A stretch of DNA of 64,000 nt from Pseudomonadota bacterium (GTDB lineage: Bacteria; Bdellovibrionota; Bacteriovoracia; Bacteriovoracales; Bacteriovoracaceae): contig JAIYBW010000001.1 in the NCBI GenBank assembly GCA_027488375.1, positions 372,001 to 436,000 on the forward strand, given 5' to 3'. Each line of letters begins with the position of its first letter. Position 1 is the stretch's first letter. Of this stretch, positions 43,726-50,626 are shown one piece after another. A model generated the notes under the pieces. The model did no database searches, had not been told where the DNA came from, and worked only from the letters and a program-made list of their open reading frames with translations. The translations under genes were made by a program, and so were the position numbers.

Positions 43726-44804
43726 TTAAACAAATAATTCCCTTTATATTGATGATCTTCCTGATTTCCTCATGTGCGAAGCTGAGTTATCTGGCCGCTC
43801 AGGGCTTTGGACAGGCCAAACTTCAATGGAAGGGGCGAAGTAACTCTGAGATGCTTAAGGACTCAAATCTATCGCCTGCACATAAGAGAAAAATTGAGTT
43901 AGTTGAGGAATATAAAAAGTTTTTTTATTTTTATTTTAATCAAAAGCCTTCTGGTATTTATTCCAAGACGACCATCCTTGATAATAAAGCTGTGACCTAC
44001 CTTGTAGTAGCGAGCCCCCATACCAAGATGAAGGCCCATGAATTCGAGTTCCCTCTCATGGGAAGTTTTCCCTATCTCGGATTTTTTAATTTGGACTCAG
44101 CAAAATCCTTTGCGAATGATCTTGAGAAAGAAGAGCAACTCGTGACTTGGATTCGTCCTGTCTATGCTTATTCGACCTTAGGTTATCTAGAGGATCGAAT
44201 TCTTTCTTCGTTCTTTTATTATGATGATATTGAACTTGCAGAATTAATTTTTCACGAACTTTTCCATACAGTTTTCTTTATTAAAGATGAAGTTGAGTTG
44301 AATGAAAATCTTGCCAATCTTTATGGGAAAGAATTGCTTCAGGAGTTTTTTAGAAATCGTCCTGAGTTGAATGAATACCTAGAAAACGAGAGGAAGAAAG
44401 AGGCCCTTGATCGAAGGATTGTTGAGCTCATAAGTATCCTGCAAGCTGAATTTGATAAACTTGGAGTCTTCATTAATGATAAAAAAGCGGATGAACTAAC
44501 TAAACGTTTTGTTGATGAAATTTTTAAACCTGAGCTAAGAGCTTTATGTGTTGAAATGCAGCTTGAGGAAGATGATTGTGAATTTAAACAAGATTGGAAT
44601 CAGGCCACCTTTGCTGCCTTCCTGACTTATGAGGAGGAGCAAGATTTTTTAAAAGAGCTGAAAACAAATTTGGGGATGGATTTAAAAGATTTTCTTTCAT
44701 GGCTTAAAAAAGAATACAAGAATTTTAAAACGTCTAAAGATATACCCAGTTTTACTGACTATTTAAAATCAAAGGTTAAAGATGCGGCACCTCCTTCTCA
44801 TTGA
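43722..44804 (+). CDS. Lipoprotein aminopeptidase (predicted, COG4324/Aminopep type)
   Basis: The protein has 360 aa with a lipobox (FLISSC). The family pattern is clear: GSFPYLGFFNLDSAKSFANDL, VYAYSTLGYLEDRILSSF and the zinc motif HELFHTVFFIKDEVELNENLA (HExxH plus downstream NE). It is probably a membrane-bound periplasmic aminopeptidase, useful for breaking down prey or envelope peptides. The C-terminal part is charged and helical. Its last 23 bases overlap the GshB-like gene. Confidence 0.85.
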   Translation: MIKQIIPFILMIFLISSCAKLSYLAAQGFGQAKLQWKGRSNSEMLKDSNLSPAHKRKIELVEEYKKFFYFYFNQKPSGIYSKTTILDNKAVTYLVVASPHTKMKAHEFEFPLMGSFPYLGFFNLDSAKSFANDLEKEEQLVTWIRPVYAYSTLGYLEDRILSSFFYYDDIELAELIFHELFHTVFFIKDEVELNENLANLYGKELLQEFFRNRPELNEYLENERKKEALDRRIVELISILQAEFDKLGVFINDKKADELTKRFVDEIFKPELRALCVEMQLEEDDCEFKQDWNQATFAAFLTYEEEQDFLKELKTNLGMDLKDFLSWLKKEYKNFKTSKDIPSFTDYLKSKVKDAAPPSH

Positions 44805-45735
44805 TCCTCTCGAGAAATTAAACATTAAAAAAGATTCAAGTTTAATGCTTGCTCTTGCCTTACATAAAAGAGGGATTGAAACCTACGTCTTTTTTGAAAG
44901 AGACTTTTCTATTCAGAATACTGGAGTTCAGAGTTTAAAGGTGTTTCGCTTTGAGGGAACTCATAAAAATGATGGTATCTACCTTGAGGAATTCAAGCTG
45001 AATTCATCACGAGTGATTGAATTAAATTCCCAAGATCTTATCCACATGAGATTAGATCCACCTTTTGATAGCCGTTACCAAAGGGTCCTCTGGATGCTGG
45101 ATCATCTTTGTGAGCGTGGTATTCAGGTCCTGAATCACCCAAGAGGCATTATGCTTTTCAATGAAAAGCTTTACGCCTATCGAACTCCTGGTGCAGTTGC
45201 GAGTTTTGTTGGATCAGATGTTGAGCTCGCAAGTGATTTCTTAGAAAGTCTGGCCGATAAATCCACAGACATTATTCTTAAGCCCCTAGATCTCTACAGT
45301 GGGATAGGGGTAGAGAAGTTAGCTCGTGATAAATGGAAAAATCGCTTTGTTGAAAAAGTAAGAGAACTTAATGGTCCTGTTATTTTGCAACCATTCCAAG
45401 CTTCTGTTTCCCAGGGGGAGATAAGGTCGCTTTATTTTGGAACTGAAGAGTTAGGCACCATTTTAAAAATTCCTAAGACTGGGGAGTTCCTTTCAAATAT
45501 TGCTCAAGGAGCAACTTTTCACAAGTGTGAGCTGTCCACAGTTGCAAGAGAGCGATGTGAGAAAATAGTTAAAGAACTAGAAACCTATGGAGTGTTTTGG
45601 GTTGCTTTTGATATCCTTGGAGATTCTATTAGTGAGGTTAATATCACTTGCCCGGGACTCTTAGTTGAAGTCAGTTACGCCCACCAAAAGAATTTGGCGG
45701 ACGTTCTGATTGATCTTATTATTCAAAAGTTTTAG
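44782..45735 (+). CDS. Glutathione synthetase-like ATP-grasp protein
   Basis: The protein has 317 aa. The GshB landmarks are HMRLDPPFD, VLNHPRGIMLFNEKLYAY, DIILKPLDLYSGIGV (ATP-grasp lysine/loop), and FWVAFDILGDSISEVNITCPG near the end. The GshB family joins gamma-Glu-Cys and Gly; no gshA is adjacent, so a related peptide ligase is possible. It starts inside the aminopeptidase gene with no clear ribosome binding site, which suggests coupling. Confidence 0.8.
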   Translation: MRHLLLIDPLEKLNIKKDSSLMLALALHKRGIETYVFFERDFSIQNTGVQSLKVFRFEGTHKNDGIYLEEFKLNSSRVIELNSQDLIHMRLDPPFDSRYQRVLWMLDHLCERGIQVLNHPRGIMLFNEKLYAYRTPGAVASFVGSDVELASDFLESLADKSTDIILKPLDLYSGIGVEKLARDKWKNRFVEKVRELNGPVILQPFQASVSQGEIRSLYFGTEELGTILKIPKTGEFLSNIAQGATFHKCELSTVARERCEKIVKELETYGVFWVAFDILGDSISEVNITCPGLLVEVSYAHQKNLADVLIDLIIQKF

Positions 45736-46810
45736 TACCATCTGCGGCCACTTCAATATCCATGGACCAACAATCAAATGAGCGAACATTTTTATAAGAA
45801 TTACAGGTTGTCCACCCTGAGGTCCAATAGTTAATCGAGCAGTTTTGATTGGCCTTCACTTGATCTACGACCACTACGATTCCCACCTGACCAGGATTCT
45901 GGTTGATGTACTGAGAAAGATCTATGGCCGATGAACATGAATTCACCCCTGTTGTGAACGGGCCTTTAGTATCAAGAAAGGTCACAGCATTCGAAGCATT
46001 CACTCCATAAACTTTTACGTAGTATTGAAGCTTCGTGTAGCCTGGAATAGTTGAACCAGGCATGTTACGTCCATAGCACATCGTATCGGTTTGAGCTGCT
46101 TGAGGTTGTGGCTTAACTTTAAAACGCACTTTAAGTGTTGAGTCTGTCATGTAAAAAACTTTTGCCTGTGCAACACTCTTGAGCATAGGAGATGTATTGA
46201 GATAATTCGGAGCTTCTGGTGCAAAGGGTGAGTAGATGATACTTCCACTGGTAAGACCAGTTCCAGTAATCGTACCTGTTCGAGTATTAAAAGCTGATTC
46301 CAAGCCTTCCGGAATTGTCGGTTCTGAACATGAGCCTTGAGGAACTCCTCCAGGGTAGTGTACACCCCAATTAGGATTCATTGTGGTTGAGGATCCAGGA
46401 CATCCACTGGCCGTTGGAGTCAGATTACAGTTTGTCCCATTAGCGAGACACCCATAGGCCCCTGGATAAACTATGCAGTAGTTAGGGCAGGTTGGTCCCA
46501 CTTGACTTACGCAGTTGCCACCGGTGGTTGAACCAGTCGTTCCACCTATCGTTGTACCTGTGGTCGTCCCAGATGTAGTACCACCAGTTGTTGTTCCAGT
46601 TGTTCCTCCAGTCGTTGAACCTGAGCAACCATAACTGGTAGGATTATATTGGCAGAAGCCTGGGCAACCTGGTGAGGTCCAATAGGCCTGACCACTACAG
46701 TTCGTATAGGGATTAGTTGAAGTTGATTTTTTAGTCACCGTTTTCTCTTGGCATGCAACCAGTGTGAGAGTGAAAATGGCCCAAAAAGTGACTTTAAATA
46801 GATGTTTCAT
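45719..46810 (-). CDS. Lipoprotein with Cys repeats and Thr/Gly linker
   Basis: The protein has 363 aa with a lipobox (LTLVAC, Cys20). Two Cys units of the pattern CPGFCQYNPTSYGC and CPNYCIVYPGAYGC are separated by a linker of about 30 residues made only of Thr, Gly, Ser and one Ile (TTGGTTG-type). A third shorter Cys unit follows. The C-terminal 190 residues are beta-rich with more Cys. It is likely on the cell surface. The Thr/Gly DNA is repetitive and may vary in length. It ends inside the GshB-like gene (17-base overlap). Confidence 0.7.
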   Translation of the reverse strand: MKHLFKVTFWAIFTLTLVACQEKTVTKKSTSTNPYTNCSGQAYWTSPGCPGFCQYNPTSYGCSGSTTGGTTGTTTGGTTSGTTTGTTIGGTTGSTTGGNCVSQVGPTCPNYCIVYPGAYGCLANGTNCNLTPTASGCPGSSTTMNPNWGVHYPGGVPQGSCSEPTIPEGLESAFNTRTGTITGTGLTSGSIIYSPFAPEAPNYLNTSPMLKSVAQAKVFYMTDSTLKVRFKVKPQPQAAQTDTMCYGRNMPGSTIPGYTKLQYYVKVYGVNASNAVTFLDTKGPFTTGVNSCSSAIDLSQYINQNPGQVGIVVVVDQVKANQNCSINYWTSGWTTCNSYKNVRSFDCWSMDIEVAADGTKTFE

Positions 46811-46963
46811 AAATAGCCTCTAAGAGCAGAAATATTTCCGCACGTCATTCATTGCCAGTACTTTTCGGAAGTTAGAATAAAAACTTGATAAGAGCAGATG
46901 TTTAAAAATGTAAGGCGCTGTAATTACGATATTTCCTGATATGAAGTGTCCAGTATAGGGCCC

Positions 46964-46993
46964 TTGTAGCCCTGTTTAAAACTTGGGTAAGAT
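46964..46993 (+). promoter_or_regulatory. Promoter of the sigma-like gene, possible leaderless start
   Basis: TTGTAG, an 18-base spacer and TAAGAT end only six bases before the ATG at 47000. Transcription would begin at or next to the ATG. There is no ribosome binding site at a usual distance, which agrees with a leaderless mRNA. Confidence 0.45.
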
Positions 46994-46999
46994 TAATAC

Positions 47000-47485
47000 A
47001 TGAATAGAACTGATTTTTTTAATTTAATACAGCCTCTTACTCCTAAACTTTATCGAGCAGGTTTTTGTTTAATGCCTGATGACCTTCAGGTAGAGCAACT
47101 TGTGATAGATGCATTTAATGGATATTTGATTCGTGAAAAGAAAAATATTTTAAATTCAAAAGAACTCAATCAAATTTCAAAAAAAGATCTGCAAGTTCAA
47201 CGACGAATACACTTTAAAGGTATTTTAAAAAATCTTGCCGAGATAGGCGTGAGAAGATCTCTTCAGTTGGCCCATCAGATGAGCCTTTCTGAACCTCAAG
47301 ATTTTAAACCATTTTTTAAACTTGATCCAAGAGTTAGACTTTCTCTTTGTCTACGCTATGATTTTCAGTTCACTACAAATGAGATTGAAGACATAACTGG
47401 CATGACCCGTTACGAAGTGATTGAGAAGCTTCATAATGGCAGATATCTCTTGTTACATGACGTTAATCAAGGAGCTCTTGTTTGA
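47000..47485 (+). CDS. Minimal ECF-like sigma factor
   Basis: The protein has 161 aa. The C-terminal part (about 105-155; LDPRVRLSLCLRYDFQFTTNEIEDITGMTRYEVIEKLHNGRYLLL) fits sigma region 4 with its HTH. The N-terminal part (PDDLQVEQLVIDAFNGYLI) is a poor but possible region 2. The start codes for region 1-free ECF architecture. It is followed by an anti-sigma-like gene in a TTGA overlap, which strengthens the call. An alternative is a simple LuxR-type HTH protein. Confidence 0.6.
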   Translation: MNRTDFFNLIQPLTPKLYRAGFCLMPDDLQVEQLVIDAFNGYLIREKKNILNSKELNQISKKDLQVQRRIHFKGILKNLAEIGVRRSLQLAHQMSLSEPQDFKPFFKLDPRVRLSLCLRYDFQFTTNEIEDITGMTRYEVIEKLHNGRYLLLHDVNQGALV

Positions 47486-47805
47486 ATCTAGAAATATCTT
47501 CAAATCAAATTTTACAGTATCAAAAGAAAGTCATGAGTTATCTTGATGGGTCTTTAAGCATAGAAGAGCAGGCCGAATTTGAAGCTCAAGTCAGAACGAA
47601 TCCAGAGCTTGAAGCCCTTGTGAAGAATAAGGAAGCTGAGATCATGCTCTTAAAAAGTCTCATCCCGGCCGGAAATATAAGCGCAGAAAGCCTTAATTCT
47701 CTTGAAGCTGAAATGAAGCTTTCTATTTTTAATTTACTTAAGAAAGAGCCTAAAACGTTAACTGATAAAGTTAAAAATATTTGGGAAGATTGGACTAACC
47801 ATTAA
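47482..47805 (+). CDS. Anti-sigma-factor-like protein
   Basis: The protein has 107 aa. The stretch VMSYLDGSLSIEEQAEFEAQVRTNPELEALV is the helix pair common at the N terminus of anti-sigma factors (zf-HC2-like, but without the zinc residues). No TM helix is seen, so it would be soluble. It starts with TTG in the stop of the sigma-like gene, with AAGGAG seven bases before, hence strong coupling. Its end overlaps the TonB-like gene tail to tail by 11 bases. Confidence 0.6.
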   Translation: MNLEISSNQILQYQKKVMSYLDGSLSIEEQAEFEAQVRTNPELEALVKNKEAEIMLLKSLIPAGNISAESLNSLEAEMKLSIFNLLKKEPKTLTDKVKNIWEDWTNH

Positions 47806-48613
47806 GTTGAAGAGTGATGAAAACGGTGAATTCACCATTTTCCACCCATAGTTCTTTGGGTGGATTTTGAAGAGTATCCATTCTTTTAAGAACACTTTCA
47901 AAGAATGACTGAAGCTTATCTATATTTGTCCATCTAACCATTTTGATTTGTTTAAGGTTTCCCTGGCCATCATAAACCAAGCGACCGGTAAGCACTTGTT
48001 TCGATTCAGTTAAAGGAAAATTGAGATGAGGATTTTTAAGCTCAAACTCCTTAAGCTCTGAGGATAGAGAGGCGACATACTTCATAGCTCCACGCCTTAA
48101 AAATCCATAAAGCTTGAGTTCTGATTCATTCAATTCATCCAGTTTTTTTCCCTCTGGAAGTTCAAAATTTAAGGCCATCTTTTTTGAGTTAAGTAAGTTT
48201 TGAGTCGTAGAACTCGAAGACTCCTTGGCCATCTTTTTAAAATCATCAGAATTATACTTCAGACCATTTAAAGCTGTTTCATGAATAGGTCTAGCTCCAG
48301 GGCGAAGCATTTTTTCGGAAGGCTTCGTTATTTTTCCTGACTGTGGGACACTAAGATCAGAAAGGTTCAATGTCTTAGGAGTTTTAACTGAGGCTTTTTC
48401 TGGTTGAATGTAGACACTATTATTAGACTTTTTATTTTTCTGACCAAGGGTCAAAATCTTAAGAGGATTTGTTTTTTTTGCCGCTAATTCATTTTTAAGC
48501 TGAGAAAGTGAATTCCATGAGAAAAAGAGTAACGCTAGATGCAAAGCAACCACAGGTCCCAAAATAAAGGGAAATTTAATGGAAAAGTGTCTATTGGCCG
48601 CTTGATCCGACAT
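47795..48613 (-). CDS. TonB-like protein
   Basis: The protein has 272 aa: a TM helix (about 14-34; FILGPVVALHLALLFFSWNS), a Lys/Pro/Ser-rich periplasmic linker (about 40-150), and a C-terminal domain resembling TonB (TGRLVYDGQGNLKQIKMVRWT and the last strand EFTVFITLQLNG). TonB transmits energy to outer-membrane receptors. No exbBD or receptor gene is next to it. It has a good promoter; the sigma/anti-sigma pair is its opposite neighbour. It is separate from the TolA-like protein at 4769. Confidence 0.65.
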   Translation of the reverse strand: MSDQAANRHFSIKFPFILGPVVALHLALLFFSWNSLSQLKNELAAKKTNPLKILTLGQKNKKSNNSVYIQPEKASVKTPKTLNLSDLSVPQSGKITKPSEKMLRPGARPIHETALNGLKYNSDDFKKMAKESSSSTTQNLLNSKKMALNFELPEGKKLDELNESELKLYGFLRRGAMKYVASLSSELKEFELKNPHLNFPLTESKQVLTGRLVYDGQGNLKQIKMVRWTNIDKLQSFFESVLKRMDTLQNPPKELWVENGEFTVFITLQLNG

Positions 48614-48636
48614 ATTGTCAGACTCCTTTCGTTTGA

Positions 48637-48665
48637 ATCATAGCCCTTGGAGTCCCTCGTGACAA
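48637..48665 (-). promoter_or_regulatory. Sigma-70-type promoter of the TonB-like gene
   Basis: On the minus strand TTGTCA, a 17-base spacer and TATGAT end 24 bases before the start at 48613. Confidence 0.6.
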
Positions 48666-48767
48666 CCTACCAAAGGATCTAAGTTCTTTCCATATCCTGA
48701 CTAAAAGGATTGGAAATTTTTCCTTACTTGACTCCACCAGATTGAAAAAGAGAGAATAGAAGGGGTT

Positions 48768-50192
48768 ATGAGGCTTATGAAAAGCCTTTATCGGACAATA
48801 AGGATGTTGTTTACTATGAAAAAAATACTCAGTTTTTCTACTGCAAAAATTCTACTTTTTTGTAGCATCGGTCTTTTTTCAACACTTGGGGCATTTTGGC
48901 ATCATCAATCAAATCAGCACCAACTGAATCAGATGAATATTTTAAATCAAGGTATTGGAACTTGTTTTAACCGCATCTCTCAAACATTTACGGCGATGAT
49001 GATAAAGGATATCCAGTCTCCCTACTTAAATAGAGGATTCATGGGATTATCTGATGAATGTTTGAATGAGACGATGAAAGGGATTAATCCATTTAAGCAA
49101 AATGTTGGTAAAGGATATCAGGCCCTCAATAAGTTGATTTCTGAAGTTCATTGGTTTCATGAAAGTATTTCTAGACTTCATTCACCTATGCTTTCAAAAA
49201 ATGAGCTTAATCCATCGCTCAATCCAATATCTTCAAAATTTGGACAAATGGAAAATCTAAAAGTTACTTTAATTGATGAAATAGAAGCGACAAATTCACT
49301 CCTTAGAGAAGTACAAAGAAATGACGAAGTTGTGATGGGACTTGGTCTCATTCTTTTTGTGATTGGGATTTCAGTTTTAGGTATGAAGGAGTTAAATAAT
49401 ATTCAACTCCGTCGTGAAATTGAGAATCAGGCATTAAATTTATTAAAGGCCGGTCAAACAAATGTCGGTGGTCTCGTTGATAATCTTGTCTTAAGAGGTC
49501 TTAATTCTCAGGGATTGGTTGTTAGTGGCCAAGTCTTCAAAGATTATCACGCTGAAATATTGGAAAGATTGGCCACGCAAGGCAAGGTTTACCAAGAGAC
49601 AGTAATCGAAAATAAGCATATTCCTCCGACTCCATCAGTCACTGAAATAGTCGAAGCAGCTGAACTAAATATTTATAAAGGACCTAAAACATCTTTTAAA
49701 GAAGTGCTCGTTAATCTTCAAAATATCATGACTGATGATCTCATTCAGTTCACAGATATTAGAGATGTTGAACTTGCTGTTAATACTGAAAGTTTTGAGC
49801 AGCTGATGAATGCAGCTTTAAATAAACTTGCCTCAGTTCGACATAACCAAAAAAAGATTTTAATTTCAAACCAAGTCCATGCTGACAAGTCGGTCATTAC
49901 ATTATTTCTTGGGGCCCATACCTTTACTGCTACTGAATTAGAGTTTGCCCATACTCATCAAAATGCGACAGGCGACGGCATTGATATGAATATGATGATT
50001 CTTAAAGAGATGGCATCAGAAATAAATACGCAGTGGTATTTTGAAAATAAAACCGATCGCTCGGGTGCAATAACAGGCATGTTAATTCGCTTCACAGTGA
50101 ATAGAGTTCCTAAGGATGCAAAATCCAATAAAAATTTAGTTTCTGTGGTGAAGGGAAAGAAAAAAGATATCTCTCGTGAATTAATGAACTAG
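48768..50192 (+). CDS. Membrane sensor-like protein with degenerate kinase-type domain
   Basis: The protein has 474 aa. Two TM helices (about 25-43 and 188-206) enclose a periplasmic sensor-like part with two Cys. The cytoplasmic part has a helical region and then a segment resembling a HATPase fold (SFEQLMNAALNKLASVR ... ILKEMASEINTQWYFENKTDRSGAITGMLIRFTV), but the N-box Asn and the DxGxG and GxGL boxes are not seen, and no H-box is obvious. It might be a signalling platform without catalysis. AAGGGG precedes the ATG; a second ATG at 48816 gives a shorter N terminus. Confidence 0.6.
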   Translation: MRLMKSLYRTIRMLFTMKKILSFSTAKILLFCSIGLFSTLGAFWHHQSNQHQLNQMNILNQGIGTCFNRISQTFTAMMIKDIQSPYLNRGFMGLSDECLNETMKGINPFKQNVGKGYQALNKLISEVHWFHESISRLHSPMLSKNELNPSLNPISSKFGQMENLKVTLIDEIEATNSLLREVQRNDEVVMGLGLILFVIGISVLGMKELNNIQLRREIENQALNLLKAGQTNVGGLVDNLVLRGLNSQGLVVSGQVFKDYHAEILERLATQGKVYQETVIENKHIPPTPSVTEIVEAAELNIYKGPKTSFKEVLVNLQNIMTDDLIQFTDIRDVELAVNTESFEQLMNAALNKLASVRHNQKKILISNQVHADKSVITLFLGAHTFTATELEFAHTHQNATGDGIDMNMMILKEMASEINTQWYFENKTDRSGAITGMLIRFTVNRVPKDAKSNKNLVSVVKGKKKDISRELMN

Positions 50193-50626
50193 AAATTTAG
50201 GGTAAAGGTCACTGGTCCATCGTTGATCAGTGACACCTTCATAAAAGATCCAAATTGTCCCTCTTTAACAATCAAACCATTTTGTCTAAGTTCTCGATTG
50301 AATAAAGCATATTTTAAACGGGCCTCTTGCGGGGCCATAGATCTTTCAAAACTTGGTCTATGTCCGCCACTTCCATCCCAGCTTAAGGTAAATTGACTAA
50401 CAGATAAAATTTCACCCTGAACTGAGTGAATGTCTAGATTCATTTTGCCCTGGGGATCATCGAAAATTCTTAATTTTGATATCTTTTCAACGCTTTTATG
50501 TATGACCGAATCATCATCACCCTGCTCAAAGCAAACGAGCAAAAGTAAGCCATTTCCAATGGATCCCATGACCTCACCATCAACACTTACTGAAGCCTGT
50601 TGAACACGCTGAATAACAATCCTCAT
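50189..50626 (-). CDS. dtd: D-aminoacyl-tRNA deacylase
   Basis: The protein has 145 aa with MRIVIQRVQQASVSVDGEVMG, the SQFTL motif (usually followed by ADxxKGxRPSF; here SWDGSGGHRPSF) and the GPVTF motif near the end. DTD removes D-amino acids from tRNA and so guards translation. Its ATG overlaps the stop of the 941-aa gene by four bases, so it is coupled to it. Confidence 0.93.
   Translation of the reverse strand: MRIVIQRVQQASVSVDGEVMGSIGNGLLLLVCFEQGDDDSVIHKSVEKISKLRIFDDPQGKMNLDIHSVQGEILSVSQFTLSWDGSGGHRPSFERSMAPQEARLKYALFNRELRQNGLIVKEGQFGSFMKVSLINDGPVTFTLNF

Noticed and set aside
46500-46620. Tandem-repeat DNA that could be taken for a CRISPR array
   Set aside because: The repeats are short Thr/Gly codons in frame within a lipoprotein gene, with no spacer structure and no cas genes.
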